Part shown: positions 8,759 to 17,779 of the stretch, piece after piece
Numbering within the stretch: the stretch's first letter is position 1
Layout: each line of letters begins with the position of its first letter
From: Opitutia bacterium
GTDB taxonomy: Bacteria > Verrucomicrobiota > Verrucomicrobiia > Opitutales > T3Sed10-336
Length of the DNA stretch: 64,000 nt
Assembly (NCBI GenBank): GCA_003558065.1
Contig: PWMU01000099.1
Span: forward strand, 1-64,000
Reading direction: 5' to 3'
The notes under the pieces: generated by a model
What the model saw: only the letters and a program-made list of their open reading frames with translations
What the model was told of the DNA's origin: nothing
The model's database searches: none
Translations under genes and position numbers: made by a program

Positions 8759-9904
8759 ATGAATGACGCCGAAGAGAATCCATTGCTGAACGGTCCGGGT
8801 GAGGTCGGCCTGGTCCAGTACAGCGATTTCGATTACGAAAAGCCGTTTACCTTTGAAGACGGGCAGACGATTCCCCGCTTCAGGCTGCGCTACGAAACCT
8901 ACGGCCGCCTCAACGAGAATCGCAGCAATACCATACTCATCTGCCACGCCCTCAGCGGGGACCATCATTGCGCCGGGGTGTACTCGATTCGGGACCGCAA
9001 GCCGGGCTGGTGGAACAACATGATCGGCCCCGGCAAACCGATCGACACCAATCGGTTCTATGTGATCTGTTCCAACTGCCTGGGGGGCTGCCAGGGATCG
9101 ACCGGTCCCGAGTCGATCAATCCCGACACCGGAAAGCCCTACAACCTCGACTTTCCGTTCGTCACCATCAGCGACATGGTTCGCGCTCAGAAGCAGCTGA
9201 TTGATTATCTTGAGATTCCCGAGCTCTATGCGGTGGTCGGCGGATCCATGGGGGGGATGCAGGTCCTGCAATGGGCCATCGAGTACCCGGAATTCGTCAA
9301 GCGGATCGTTCCCCTCGCCACCACCTCCCGGCAGGGCGCCCAGAGCATTGCGTTCAACGAGGTCGGACGGCAGGCCATTATCCAGGATCCGGAGTGGAAG
9401 GGCGGCAATTACGAGCCCGATGCGGGACCGCGGGTCGGGCTGACCATCGCGAGAATGATGGCTCACATCACCTACCTCTCCGACAAGGGTATGGAACGGA
9501 AATTCGGACGGCGACGCCGCGACAGCGGCGAAATTAATTTCAGTTTTGACGTGGATTTCGAAGTCGAACGCTACCTGCGCTACCAGGGCCAGAGCTTCAT
9601 CAATCGATTTGACGCCAATACCTACCTGTATTTTACGCGGGCTCTCGATTATTTCGACCTGCCGGAAACCTACGGGTCGCTCGAGGCCGCGTTTCGCGAA
9701 GTCCGGGCCCGAGCCCTGGTGATCGGGTTCACCTCCGACTGGCTCTTTCCGCCGGAGCAGAACAAGGAAATCGTCCAGGCCCTCCTCAGACAGCGCAAGC
9801 AGGCCACCTATGCCGAGGTGCCGATGGATTTCGGCCACGATTCATTCCTGGTCGACGCGCCGAACCTCTACCGTCTCATGGTCGCCTTTCTCTGGGATAA
9901 GTGA
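8759..9904 (+). CDS. metX: Homoserine O-acetyltransferase
   Basis: 381 aa alpha/beta hydrolase. It makes O-acyl-homoserine, the activated intermediate for methionine synthesis, from homoserine and an acyl-CoA. Visible marks are ICHALSGDHH, WWNNMIGPGK, the nucleophile elbow GGSMGGMQVLQWA (catalytic Ser), the VIGFTSDWLFPP strand with the acid residue, and the C-terminal FGHDSFLVD with the catalytic His. The length is family-typical. metW follows after three bases, the well-known metXW arrangement. Acetyl versus succinyl specificity cannot be assigned without an alignment. Confidence 0.93.
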   Translation: MNDAEENPLLNGPGEVGLVQYSDFDYEKPFTFEDGQTIPRFRLRYETYGRLNENRSNTILICHALSGDHHCAGVYSIRDRKPGWWNNMIGPGKPIDTNRFYVICSNCLGGCQGSTGPESINPDTGKPYNLDFPFVTISDMVRAQKQLIDYLEIPELYAVVGGSMGGMQVLQWAIEYPEFVKRIVPLATTSRQGAQSIAFNEVGRQAIIQDPEWKGGNYEPDAGPRVGLTIARMMAHITYLSDKGMERKFGRRRRDSGEINFSFDVDFEVERYLRYQGQSFINRFDANTYLYFTRALDYFDLPETYGSLEAAFREVRARALVIGFTSDWLFPPEQNKEIVQALLRQRKQATYAEVPMDFGHDSFLVDAPNLYRLMVAFLWDK

Positions 9905-9907
9905 AAC

Positions 9908-10513
9908 ATGGAAAAACTTCCCGACAAGCGAACCGTCGACATGCGGATCATCAGCGAGTGGATCGAGTCCGACAGCAGTGTGCTCGACCTGGGCTGCGGC
10001 CGCGGGGTTCTTCTGGAGTACCTCATCCAGACAAAATCGGTTTTCGGAGTCGGGGTGGACTGGAACATGGAGAAGGTCAGCTCCTGCATTAAACGGGGCG
10101 TTCCCGCCTATCAGGGAGATCTGATCGAGTTGATGAAGTCGTTCCCGGACAAATTTTTTGACCGGGTTGTCTGTTCCCGGACCGTTCAGGAGTTGAACAA
10201 TCCGGCCCAGGTCCTCCTTGAAGCTCTCCGGCTTGCCGATTCGGTGACGGTGGGGTTTGTCAATTACGGCTACTGGAAGAACCGGTTCCACCATTTGGTC
10301 AGCGGCAGCCACATCATCAACGAAGTGAACCTCTACGAGTGGTACGAGGGGCCGCCGACCCATCCGATTTCCATTTCGGAATTCGAATGGTTCTGCAACC
10401 GGCATCACATCGAGGTGACCCGGCGGGTTTATCTTCGGGGCGATTGGGAGACTCCCTGCGAGTACCTCCCGAATCTCCTCTGCGGGTACGCCCTGTTCGA
10501 GTTGACGCAGTAG
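9908..10513 (+). CDS. metW: Methionine biosynthesis protein MetW
   Basis: 201 aa, a SAM-dependent-methyltransferase-fold protein. The motif I block is VLDLGCGRGVLLEYL (about residues 25-39), followed by FGVGVDWNMEKV and the MetW-type FVNYGYWKNRFHHLVSG and TPCEYLPNLL regions. MetW is known to work with MetX in homoserine acylation and methionine supply; its own catalysis is not well defined. It starts three bases after metX, so they are surely one operon. Confidence 0.93.
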   Translation: MEKLPDKRTVDMRIISEWIESDSSVLDLGCGRGVLLEYLIQTKSVFGVGVDWNMEKVSSCIKRGVPAYQGDLIELMKSFPDKFFDRVVCSRTVQELNNPAQVLLEALRLADSVTVGFVNYGYWKNRFHHLVSGSHIINEVNLYEWYEGPPTHPISISEFEWFCNRHHIEVTRRVYLRGDWETPCEYLPNLLCGYALFELTQ

Positions 10514-10626
10514 GGGAACCCGGGACGGGAGGCCGGGGGCTGCGCTCCGGGAGGGATCAGGCGGCGGCTTTGAACTGTCGAGAATGCGGTTGCTCCCGTC
10601 GCCGGAGTCCGTTTCTCTCGAAGGCG

Positions 10627-11526
10627 ATGTCTTCCGAACTTCCCGATCCCTCCCCGTACGACCTTCATCTCCACACGTTCTGGAGTTACGACGCCCGCGC
10701 CGAGGTGGAGGCCCATTTCCGGCGTGCGAGCGAGTTGGGCCTGCGCGTCATCGCCATCACCGAACACCACCACCTCGACTCGATGAGCGACGTGCTCGAA
10801 GTGGCCGGGCACTACCCGGGGATTCGCGCCATTCCTGCTGCGGAGTTGAGTGTCAGCACGTCGATCGGGGCGGTCGACCTCCTCTGCTACGGCCTGCCGG
10901 TGGAGCCGGACGCCCGTCTTACGAAGCTGACCGACCGTTACCACGAGTGGCAACGGGAAGCGGGGGCGGCCGTGTCGGCCGGCATGCAGGCCCTGGGTTT
11001 CGATTACTCCGATCAGCGTCGCCTGGAACTCCTCCAGACCTACCGGCCGCAACGGGCCATTGACGTCCAGGGCGTGACCCACGTCAACAACAACGTGCAA
11101 CGAAGCTATTTCGTCGAACGCGGCTACATTCACGACGATTCGGGGTACAAGGAGATTCTCCGCCGTGCGGCCGAGCGCGTGCCGGTTCCTCCTTACCCGG
11201 ACGTAACGGGTGTGGTTGAAACGGTTCACGCGGTCGGAGGGTTGATCGCGATCGCCCATCCCCAGGGTTATTTTCTCGAAAACAACGTCGAACGGATGGA
11301 CCTCCTCCGTCGGGAATGCGGGCTGGACGGAATCGAATGCGCCCATCCGGCTGTGGATCCGGCTCTCACTCCCTTCTACCGGGACTACTGCCGCCGGCAC
11401 GGCCTGTTTTCAGTGGCGGGATCCGATTGCCATTCGCAGGACCAGATCGAGACGAAATTCGCCCGCCACGGGGGCGAGGCCGTTTGGCTGGACGAATTCC
11501 TGGAGCGACTGGATGGGCCGGATTGA
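10627..11526 (+). CDS. PHP-domain metal-dependent phosphoesterase
   Basis: About 299 aa. The start at 10627 (MSSELPDPSPYDLHLHT) puts the first metal motif DLHLHT near the N-terminus. Further metal motifs follow in PHP order: TEHHHLD, AHPQGY, and GSDCHS near the C-terminus. An in-frame start at 10339 would run back through metW and is rejected. PHP proteins of this kind hydrolyse phosphoesters such as 3',5'-bisphosphates or histidinol phosphate, but this one has a large insert (about residues 95-190, including QGVTHVNNNVQRSYFVE) and the substrate is unknown. It lies about 110 bases after metW. Confidence 0.85.
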   Translation: MSSELPDPSPYDLHLHTFWSYDARAEVEAHFRRASELGLRVIAITEHHHLDSMSDVLEVAGHYPGIRAIPAAELSVSTSIGAVDLLCYGLPVEPDARLTKLTDRYHEWQREAGAAVSAGMQALGFDYSDQRRLELLQTYRPQRAIDVQGVTHVNNNVQRSYFVERGYIHDDSGYKEILRRAAERVPVPPYPDVTGVVETVHAVGGLIAIAHPQGYFLENNVERMDLLRRECGLDGIECAHPAVDPALTPFYRDYCRRHGLFSVAGSDCHSQDQIETKFARHGGEAVWLDEFLERLDGPD

Positions 11527-11662
11527 CTTCCTGAAATTTGTCTCCCTGGAGGAGCGGAGCTTTATGCCGCGAAGCCCCGTCCTGCTCTCGGCCGGGAATT
11601 CCCTGTTATTTTCGAAGGATTGAGAATACCCATATCCCGACCGGCACGCCTCCCCGCACCTC

Positions 11663-12526
11663 CTAAGCACCGTTTTCCAACGACTTCTCAGCCAAAGACC
11701 GGGCCCCGTCGACCATGTCCTTCCAATCCTCCACCCGGTAGGCGGGGCCGTAGGCGAAGGGAGGGGTTTCGATGCAGGCCACATCGGAAAAGCCGACTTC
11801 AGCCATCCCGGCAAACACTTGCTTCCATTTCACTCGGCCGAAGCCGGGAGCGAGATGGGAGTCCCGGTCGCCCGCGTTATCGGCGAGATGAAACGCGGCC
11901 AGGGCCGGTTTCATGGCGGAGAAAAACTCGTCGGCCCGGTCGTGAGCCGCCACCAGCGCGTGCCCGGTGTCGAGACAGAAGCCGAGATTTTCATGGCCGA
12001 ATTTCTCCTGGAAAATCTCGAAGTGTTCCGGACGCGACCCCAGCCGCCCGCCTTCCGCCCCGGGCAGCATGTTCTCGACAGCGACGATCAGGTTCAGTCT
12101 TTCGGCGAGTGGCAGGAGCGTTTCGAAGCTCTTTCCGATCGCCCGCAGGTAGTTGTCCATTCCGTCAATTTCAACGGGGCCGCGAGTGGTGGTGGGATGC
12201 TGAATCACGACCCGGGCGCCCGCCCAGGCGGCGCATTCCATCCACCGGGCGATCTTTTCGGTGGCTTTGCGCCGCACGGTCTCATAAAATGAGGCAATAT
12301 CGTCTTCCGGGGAAAACGGAAGGTGGAAGGAATCGATCTTCAGGCCCTCCGCCGCGTACTGTTTGGCGATCCCCTGAACCTCGCCTTCGCTCCTTCCTTC
12401 GAAAAGCGGCGGCACCCCCTCGATCCCGGCCAGACCCGCCCCCTGGCAAAGAGCGCGGATTTCCTCGTGTGTTTTACCAGTCAGACCGTACCCGGTTGTG
12501 GACCAGGACCATTTTAGAGTGCTCAT
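11663..12526 (-). CDS. Sugar phosphate isomerase/epimerase-like TIM-barrel protein
   Basis: About 287 aa. It belongs to the xylose-isomerase-like / endonuclease-IV-fold group: metal and substrate residues appear in GLAGIEG, HLPFSPEDD, VVIQHPTT, VAVENM, CLDTGHA, AAFHLADNAGDRDSHLAPGFG and IETP. Such proteins isomerise or epimerise sugars or inositols. I chose the ATG at 12526 (MSTLKWSW); a GTG four codons upstream is also possible. It is divergent from the following phosphoesterase gene, leaving about 140 bases for two promoters. The substrate is unknown. Confidence 0.82.
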   Translation of the reverse strand: MSTLKWSWSTTGYGLTGKTHEEIRALCQGAGLAGIEGVPPLFEGRSEGEVQGIAKQYAAEGLKIDSFHLPFSPEDDIASFYETVRRKATEKIARWMECAAWAGARVVIQHPTTTRGPVEIDGMDNYLRAIGKSFETLLPLAERLNLIVAVENMLPGAEGGRLGSRPEHFEIFQEKFGHENLGFCLDTGHALVAAHDRADEFFSAMKPALAAFHLADNAGDRDSHLAPGFGRVKWKQVFAGMAEVGFSDVACIETPPFAYGPAYRVEDWKDMVDGARSLAEKSLENGA

Positions 12527-12666
12527 GACTGGCAACACTAAGGGGGAGTGGCTGCGCGCTTCAAGGCTTATTACCTCGACCAGTGACTATTGACTGTCCG
12601 GCGCTTTCTCTATCAGAATCCAACGCAGCCAACTCCACCATCAATCTATCAAGCGAAAACTTCGTT

Positions 12667-13575
12667 ATGCCAAAACATCTGCCTCCGCTTAATCGCCGTC
12701 AGTTCCTCGCCACTGCGGCCGTCACCACCGCGGGGTGGCTGACTTTCGGACCGACCGGATTAGCCGGGAACGGAGACCCGGATGTCGATCCGGATTATTA
12801 CCTGCTCCTGGCCGACACCCACATCGACCGGAATCCCAACCGGCTTCTCCGCGGGGTCAACACCGCCGAGCACCTGGAGATCTGTGTGAATCGGATTCTC
12901 GAGCTCAGCCCGCGCCCAGCCGCCGTGATCATTAACGGGGACGCCGCCAATATCCGCGGCTACCTCGGCGAGTACGGGCTCCTCAGCTGGATCCTCCGGC
13001 CGTTGTCCCGGGCCGGCATCCCGGTCCACATCACCATGGGCAACCACGACGACCGGGATCCGTTTTACTCCGTCCTCGCCGAGATGAAGGCCGACGAGCC
13101 ACTCGTGGAGGGGCGCCACCTCGATATCCTCGAAACGCCCAACGTTTACCTCTTCCTCCTCGACACCCTCGATCAGGTTAACGAGACCCCCGGCTTGCTC
13201 GGTGAACGGCAACTGGAATGGCTCGATCGGGCGCTGGCGCAGCATTCGGACAAACCGGTGATTCTTTTTGGGCACCATTTCCCCGAAACGGGTACCGGAC
13301 GCGGCCTTCAGGACATCGACGCCATGTACGACATCGCTCTCTCGCACAAGCAGGTCAAAGCCTACTTTTACGGGCATTCCCATCGCTGGGAGCTGCTCAA
13401 GCACGAAGAGCTGCATTTGGTCAACCAGCCCGCCACCGGCTACGTGTTTCGCCGGGAACAACCGGGGGCCTATGTGCACGCGCGTTTCCGTGCCGACCGG
13501 GTCGAGCTCGAGCTCGACTGCATCGATCGTGATCACGATTGGCACGGCGAGAAGCACACCCTTGGCTATCGTTGA
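12667..13575 (+). CDS. Tat-exported calcineurin-like metallophosphoesterase
   Basis: About 302 aa. A twin-arginine signal peptide (NRRQFLATAAVTTAGWL) begins at the ATG at 12667. The metallophosphoesterase motifs follow in order: LADTHID, INGDAAN, MGNHDDRD, FGHHFPETG and FYGHSH. The enzyme therefore probably folds in the cytoplasm, binds its metals there, and acts outside the inner membrane on phosphoesters. The nearest families include the Icc/CpdA-like and purple-acid-like groups; cyclic nucleotide, nucleotide or lipid substrates are all possible. Confidence 0.86.
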   Translation: MPKHLPPLNRRQFLATAAVTTAGWLTFGPTGLAGNGDPDVDPDYYLLLADTHIDRNPNRLLRGVNTAEHLEICVNRILELSPRPAAVIINGDAANIRGYLGEYGLLSWILRPLSRAGIPVHITMGNHDDRDPFYSVLAEMKADEPLVEGRHLDILETPNVYLFLLDTLDQVNETPGLLGERQLEWLDRALAQHSDKPVILFGHHFPETGTGRGLQDIDAMYDIALSHKQVKAYFYGHSHRWELLKHEELHLVNQPATGYVFRREQPGAYVHARFRADRVELELDCIDRDHDWHGEKHTLGYR

Positions 13576-13590
13576 GAAACGGGTTTTTCG

Positions 13591-14508
13591 CTACTCGCGC
13601 AGTTTTTTCCCCGTCGCGAGCAGGTAAGCGGCCGTGGCCCCGAAGACGGCGACGGATCCCGCCACCAGGAGCAAGCCGAAGCCCACGGGAACATCGCTGA
13701 CGCCGGTCATTCCGTAGCGGAGTCCGTTGACCATGTAAAGGATCGGGTTCACCAGCGAAATACTGTCCCACGGCGGCGGCAGCATTTCGAGCGAGTAAAA
13801 GACGCCTCCCAGAAACGTCAACGGCATCAGCAGGAAGCTCGGGAAGAGGTTGATGTGATCGAAGTCCTCGGCCAGAATCGACACCACCAGTCCGAACAGG
13901 GCGAAGGCCAGCGAGGTCAGGATCATGAAAGTCAGTGTGAACGCCGGATTGTGCAGCGTTGACGCGCCCATGAGTCCCGCGACCAGCCAGATCAGCCCCC
14001 CGATGATCAGCGCACGCAACAAAGAGGCCGCCGTGTACCCAATGATCAGCTGGAGGGGCGTGAGAGGGGTCAAGAGGACGTCGACTACCGAGCCGTGGAT
14101 TTTTGAAATAAAAAGCGAAAAGCCCGTATTCAGAAAGGAATTATTGATCAGGTTGAGCATAATCAGCCCCGGAACAAGAAAATCGACGTACGGGATCCCC
14201 TGAATTTCGTCGAGTCGGCTCCCGAGCGAATAACCGAAAACGATAAACCAAAGGATGGTGGTGAGGACCGGGCTGACGATGGTTTGTCCGGCCACCTTCA
14301 TAAAGCGCGCCAGCTCGCGCCGGAAGAGCATCCACGTTCCCCTCCAGCCGCGGTTCCCCAGGGCGCGCCGTTCGACTGCCGCGATATGCCGGCGGGCCGC
14401 TGCTTCGGCCGCGGGCGCCGGCGCGCCGTCGTCGGTCCGGGAAGTCGCAATCGTTTGATCGCCTTCCGACTGCAGATTTCCGGCATAGGTTGGATGGGAG
14501 GAATTCAT
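13591..14508 (-). CDS. ABC-2 type transporter permease
   Basis: 305 aa. The soluble N-terminus (about 60 residues) is followed by six hydrophobic segments typical of ABC-2 exporters: IVSPVLTTILWFIVFGYSLG, a FLVPGLIMLNLINNSFLNT core, GYTAASLLRALIIGGLIWL, LMPLTFLGGVFYSLEMLP and a final segment before the basic TGKKLRE tail. The FLVPGLIM and FLGGVFYS blocks match YadH/NodJ-type permeases. It lies just downstream of the ATPase gene on the same strand. Cargo is unknown. Confidence 0.88.
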   Translation of the reverse strand: MNSSHPTYAGNLQSEGDQTIATSRTDDGAPAPAAEAAARRHIAAVERRALGNRGWRGTWMLFRRELARFMKVAGQTIVSPVLTTILWFIVFGYSLGSRLDEIQGIPYVDFLVPGLIMLNLINNSFLNTGFSLFISKIHGSVVDVLLTPLTPLQLIIGYTAASLLRALIIGGLIWLVAGLMGASTLHNPAFTLTFMILTSLAFALFGLVVSILAEDFDHINLFPSFLLMPLTFLGGVFYSLEMLPPPWDSISLVNPILYMVNGLRYGMTGVSDVPVGFGLLLVAGSVAVFGATAAYLLATGKKLRE

Positions 14509-14574
14509 GAGCGATTAATCCTCGTCGGAATGCACGACCTCGCGGAAAATGTCTTCAAGGCGGTTGCGGCCGCC

Positions 14575-15474
14575 TTAGAGGGTTTCGACTTCCAGCCCGG
14601 CGTTCTGGATCGCCTGCATCAGGCGCTTGACCGGCGCTCCATCGCCGGAGGCGTGGTGGGCGCTTTCGGAGAAGCTGATGCGCAGGCGGTCGCGGGCGGG
14701 AGTTTCCGGGTGCAGATCGTCGAGGCGTTCCAGGAGCCCGGACGGGACCGGCGCGGAAAGCCGGACCTCGATCCAGCGCCGGCCGAAGGCGCGCATGAGG
14801 TTGTCGCGGGAATCGACACGCAGCAGCCGGCCCCGGTTAACGATACCGATGCGGTCGGCGAGGTTCTCCGCCTCCTCCAGGTAGTGAGTGGTCAGGACGA
14901 TCGTGGTGCCCGTGTCGCGCAGGCCCGAAATGTAATTCCAGAGCTCTTCGCGCAGGTCGACGTCGACCCCGGCGGTCGGTTCGTCGAGAAAGAGCAGGGC
15001 CGGCTGGTGCATGAGGGCCTTGCAGACCATCAGCCGGCGTTTCATTCCCCCGGAAAGCTTTCGCGTGTTTTCCCTGGCCTTCTCGGCGAGGGCGAAGGTT
15101 TCCAGGAGGAGACCGGCGCGTTCCCGGTTGCCTCTCTCCCCGAAGTAGCCCCCCTGGTAGCGGAGGGTTTCGGCGGTCGGGAAAAAGCCGTCGAAATTCA
15201 ACTCCTGCGGGACCAGCCCGACCAGTTGACGTGTCACCCGGTAGTCGCGGCGGACGTCGTACCCGGCGACCTCGATTCTTCCTTCGAAGCGGGAAATCAT
15301 GCCGGTGATGCAGCCGATCATGGTGGTCTTGCCGGCGCCGTTGACCCCGAGCAGCGCGAAGATCTCGCCGGGACGGATTTCGAGCGATACGTTGTCGACG
15401 GCGGTCAGGGCGCCGTACCGTTTGGTCAGGTTGCGAATCGAAAGAAGGTTTGTCTGGGAATAGGAGTCGGCCAT
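14575..15474 (-). CDS. ABC-2 type transporter ATP-binding protein, apparently cut short by a stop codon
   Basis: 299 aa as read. It carries Walker A GVNGAGKTT, the Q-loop LVGLVPQELNFD, signature LSGGMKRRL, Walker B LLFLDEPTAGVD and switch TTHYLEEAE. The product ends EVETL, then TAA. The same frame continues for 19 more codons after that stop, from 14574 to 14518, encoding GGRNRLEDIFREVV and a short acidic end before TAA at 14515-14517. LEDIF is the classic C-terminal end of this ATPase family, so the TAA at 14575-14577 looks like a premature stop within the ancestral gene. All catalytic motifs lie upstream, so the shortened protein may still work. It pairs with the permease at 13591-14508. 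Confidence 0.87.
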   Translation of the reverse strand: MADSYSQTNLLSIRNLTKRYGALTAVDNVSLEIRPGEIFALLGVNGAGKTTMIGCITGMISRFEGRIEVAGYDVRRDYRVTRQLVGLVPQELNFDGFFPTAETLRYQGGYFGERGNRERAGLLLETFALAEKARENTRKLSGGMKRRLMVCKALMHQPALLFLDEPTAGVDVDLREELWNYISGLRDTGTTIVLTTHYLEEAENLADRIGIVNRGRLLRVDSRDNLMRAFGRRWIEVRLSAPVPSGLLERLDDLHPETPARDRLRISFSESAHHASGDGAPVKRLMQAIQNAGLEVETL

Positions 15475-15757
15475 GAAAACAATGCCCGTTTATTGCCCGC
15501 TGATCCCGCCTTTGGCGTTGAGGATTTCAAAAAGTGGATTTGTAGTATCCTTGGATCGGCCGAACGTTGCGGCGGCTACCTTTCAAAGGAAAATTTATGA
15601 TTCTATCAAGGCACAATAGGGCGAAAAACCAACACCGTCTACGGGCGGGACCGTCGGATCGAACCTCCGTGTCCGGTCTTTTCCCGCGCGGCGACCGCCA
15701 CTTCCGCACCCCCGGCATTGCCGGCCGGGTGCCGGACCCACTGTTGAGGCAACCGGC

Positions 15758-17779
15758 TTGAAACGCAAGAAATCGCAAGGTTTGTCGCCGGAAGGTTTCT
15801 GGCAAAGGCTGAACGAGCCTTCCGTTCCGTTGCTCGAGCAGACGTGGCCCGAAGAAAAACGGTTGGGGTTGCTCGACGCTATCCGGGAAATCGATCCGCC
15901 CGGGTTCGAAAAGCTCGATACTACCGCCCGGATCGCCCGTCGGTTCGGGGAGGTGCCTATCCTGTCGGCGGCCGGTCCCATTAACGGGGGCAAATCCTCG
16001 CTCGTTGCTTCGTTCGTTTCGGCTGAGGGCCGGGATCGCGTTCCGGTCGGACTGGGCAGCCGGCAGGGGACCCAGCGGTTCGTCCTGTGGATTCCCGTTT
16101 CCTGGCGCGGGGACGCCGCCTTGTACGCGCGTTTGAAAGAGATGCTCGGACTGGTTTTCGACGAGCCGCCGGAGGAGCTGGCCGCCGACCCGGAGGCGAG
16201 CCGGGAGCAGTACGCCGACATCAACGGGTTCGCCCGGCCGCTGATCGCCTCCGACGCGAATCTGGACCGGCACGGCGTAGCCCTGCTCGATTGTCCCGAT
16301 ATGCAGCGCCTGCAGGAGAAGGAAAAGGAGGGCGAGAATCTCCGTATGCAGGCGATTGCCCGGGCGTCGGAGATTTGCACCGGCGTCATCATCGTCACGC
16401 CGCGCGCCCAATTGGAGATCCGCGACCTCGCCGAACTCGTCCGCGAGCGGATTCCCCGGGCGGTTCGGATTTATGCGGTGAACCTCATTCGCCCGCCGGA
16501 GCCGCCGGAAGCCGTGTACGAAGAACTGCGACGGGCACTGAAGACGGATGCGGAGATTTGCTGTTACGGGGCCTACGACTTTCTGGTGCCGTCGAGCCGG
16601 GATTTCGCGCCGGCCTGGGACGACAACCCGGACCTCCCCGAAGAGGAGCGTTCCCCCTGCTTTTTCCGGATTTTACCGGAACCCGCGGAAAACCGTCCCG
16701 ACCGGATAGCCCGGGACCGCTCGATCCTCCGGCTCGCCGAGCGGTTGCGTCCGGCGGTCATGCATCAGGAACGCCAGCGGGAACTCGCCCGGGACCTGAC
16801 CGGACAGGTCCGTGCCCGGCTTGGCGAACTGGAGTCGCGGGCGGAATCGGAGCGCAAGCGCCTGAAGCGGGCGGCCGAGGAACTTCACGACCTCGTCCGC
16901 GACCTCATGCACGACAGGGACGGCCAGCTTCGTATCAAGATGGATCCGGAAATTGTCCTGAGTTTCAGGGAAAGCATGGAGCGCACCGCACCGATTCACC
17001 TGAAACCCCTGATGGCGCTGCGGCGTCGAATCGTGGACCGGGCCGCGGAGGCGGTGCGGCACGGGCGCGAGGCGATGGCGCGGGCCTTTCCCTGGATCCG
17101 GGCGGGCGGGAAATACGAGAGCCTCAAGAACCGTTTGCAAAAGCAGCTTATCCAGCCGCGGGATATCGAGAAGCTGCTTTACCGGTGGAGCGTGGTGACC
17201 CGTGAGGCGCCGCCGGAAAGGTCGTGGGAGGAAGAGGCGCACGCCATTCTCGAGCGCTACAGGAGCGAGGAACGCACCAATATGAGCCGTGAGGACTGGG
17301 ACGCGATCGCCCGCCAGATCTGGAAGCACACGAGTAAAATGAAGGCCACCGTGCGCATCTTTGGCTCCTTTTTCATCGGTCTTGCCGCCGTCATCCTGAT
17401 TCCCTTCGACGGGGGGGCGTCGGTGCTCGGGATCACCGCCTTGGAACTGCTCGGCGTGCTGGGCTTCGGCGGTTTGCTTGCGGCCGGTACACTGCGGCTG
17501 CTCGACAGGGAATTGAACGAGAAAATCGGCTACCGGCAGTTTTCCAATTTTGTCGCGATTGTCGCCGACCGGATCGGGATTCCCCGTGAGGTGACCGACG
17601 AAATGCTCGGCGAGAAAGAGCTTTTCAAACCCTCGGTCAGCACCCAACTTGATACGCGGAGCTACGGAATCCGCGAGGGCGGCTGGCGCCTATACCGTCT
17701 GAACCCATCAGCAAGAAAACAACTGCTTCAGACTCTAAAACAATGGGAGAAGGAAAACGATGCCCTCGAGACTGCTTGA
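15758..17779 (+). CDS. Large membrane-anchored P-loop GTPase, first of a tandem pair
   Basis: 673 aa. P-loop GPINGGKS is at residues 73-80, a possible switch I threonine in SRQGTQRF follows, and a G3-like ALLDCPDMQ is at about 175-183 (canonical DxxG altered to DCPD). No clear NKxD is visible. The middle is long and helical (about 330-520), and two hydrophobic segments lie near 530-585 (FGSFFIGLAAVILIPF and LELLGVLGFGGLLAAG). The layout of GTPase, helical stalk and C-terminal membrane segments resembles bacterial dynamin-like proteins, but I cannot place it in a named family. The start is TTG at 15758, with GAGG eight bases before it. It overlaps the next gene by 20 bases. Confidence 0.78.
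   Translation: MKRKKSQGLSPEGFWQRLNEPSVPLLEQTWPEEKRLGLLDAIREIDPPGFEKLDTTARIARRFGEVPILSAAGPINGGKSSLVASFVSAEGRDRVPVGLGSRQGTQRFVLWIPVSWRGDAALYARLKEMLGLVFDEPPEELAADPEASREQYADINGFARPLIASDANLDRHGVALLDCPDMQRLQEKEKEGENLRMQAIARASEICTGVIIVTPRAQLEIRDLAELVRERIPRAVRIYAVNLIRPPEPPEAVYEELRRALKTDAEICCYGAYDFLVPSSRDFAPAWDDNPDLPEEERSPCFFRILPEPAENRPDRIARDRSILRLAERLRPAVMHQERQRELARDLTGQVRARLGELESRAESERKRLKRAAEELHDLVRDLMHDRDGQLRIKMDPEIVLSFRESMERTAPIHLKPLMALRRRIVDRAAEAVRHGREAMARAFPWIRAGGKYESLKNRLQKQLIQPRDIEKLLYRWSVVTREAPPERSWEEEAHAILERYRSEERTNMSREDWDAIARQIWKHTSKMKATVRIFGSFFIGLAAVILIPFDGGASVLGITALELLGVLGFGGLLAAGTLRLLDRELNEKIGYRQFSNFVAIVADRIGIPREVTDEMLGEKELFKPSVSTQLDTRSYGIREGGWRLYRLNPSARKQLLQTLKQWEKENDALETA

Noticed and set aside
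7199-9838. Long minus-strand open frame (879 codons) opposite yidC, yebC and metX
   Set aside because: Composition is that of an antisense shadow in GC-rich DNA, and the plus strand carries three clear gene families.
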